From positions 1-5,665 of the forward strand of contig JAMCQR010000004.1 of NCBI GenBank assembly GCA_023379555.1: a DNA stretch of 5,665 nucleotides, given 5' to 3'. Under the pieces are notes generated by a model that did no database searches, had not been told where the DNA came from, and was given only the letters and a program-made list of their open reading frames with translations. The translations under genes were made by a program, and so were the position numbers. How positions within the stretch are numbered: the first letter of the stretch is position 1; the number at the start of each line of letters is the position of its first letter. Origin of the DNA: Thermoplasmatota archaeon. GTDB taxonomy: Archaea > Thermoplasmatota > Thermoplasmata > Thermoplasmatales > GCA-001856825. Positions 5,590-5,665 of this stretch are shown here, one piece after another.

Positions 5590-5665
5590 TCAAGACTAAG
5601 TCCGACAGAGCAAGACAGAAAGTCATATTGTATTTGAAAGAACAAGTGTAGTTATCTTTCATAAT
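5590..5665. other. Tail after tRNA-Leu, no gene seen
   Basis: This 76-base flank has no coding signal of its own and no strong T-run to end the tRNA transcript. The frame open on the minus strand runs backwards through the tRNA and is not credible. Confidence 0.5.

Overview
The window looks like an ordinary chromosomal stretch from a euryarchaeon, most likely a member or relative of the Thermoplasmatales. The basis for this is mixed. The archaeal traits seen directly are a class II tRNA-Leu without an encoded CCA, TATA-like boxes about 26-28 bases upstream of start codons with little room for a leader, a single-domain JAMM protein of the AfJAMM type, and a long PdxS with the insertion known from archaeal homologues. 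The genus is an inference that I cannot settle from the sequence alone.

Layout, left to right. Bases 1-935 hold two plus-strand genes joined by an ATGA overlap: the 3' part of a JAMM/MPN+ metalloprotease gene, cut by the window edge, and a ComB-like 2-phosphosulfolactate phosphatase homologue. They converge on a minus-strand gene for a 12-TM major facilitator transporter (936-2180). The two stop codons abut as TGATCA with no spacer, and an AT-rich hairpin just inside the transporter gene may end transcription both ways. A 228-base spacer (2181-2408) carries the transporter promoter, several short repeats and the T-run behind the next gene. Then comes a minus-strand operon, pdxS followed 9 bases later by a PfkB/ribokinase-family kinase gene (4238 down to 2409). 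It diverges from purC (4390-5280, plus strand) across a 151-base region with one promoter in each direction, both apparently giving leaderless or nearly leaderless mRNAs. A 224-base non-coding stretch follows, then tRNA-Leu(GAG) at 5505-5589 and a short featureless tail.

Functionally, PdxS (the PLP synthase subunit that uses a pentose 5-phosphate) and the sugar/nucleoside-type kinase form a plausible cofactor or pentose-phosphate unit. PurC, in de novo purine synthesis, is divergently controlled beside it and also depends on a ribose 5-phosphate-derived pathway. PdxT, the glutaminase partner of PdxS, is not in the window. The JAMM-ComB pair is less easily explained: ComB is known from coenzyme M synthesis, and no methanogenesis gene is visible here.

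I found no mobile element, CRISPR array, phage gene or clear novel defence or biosynthetic system. The points most worth a second look are the coupled JAMM-ComB pair, the kinase behind pdxS with its altered anion-hole motif, the PurC variant with a non-standard second signature, and the compact divergent promoter region.
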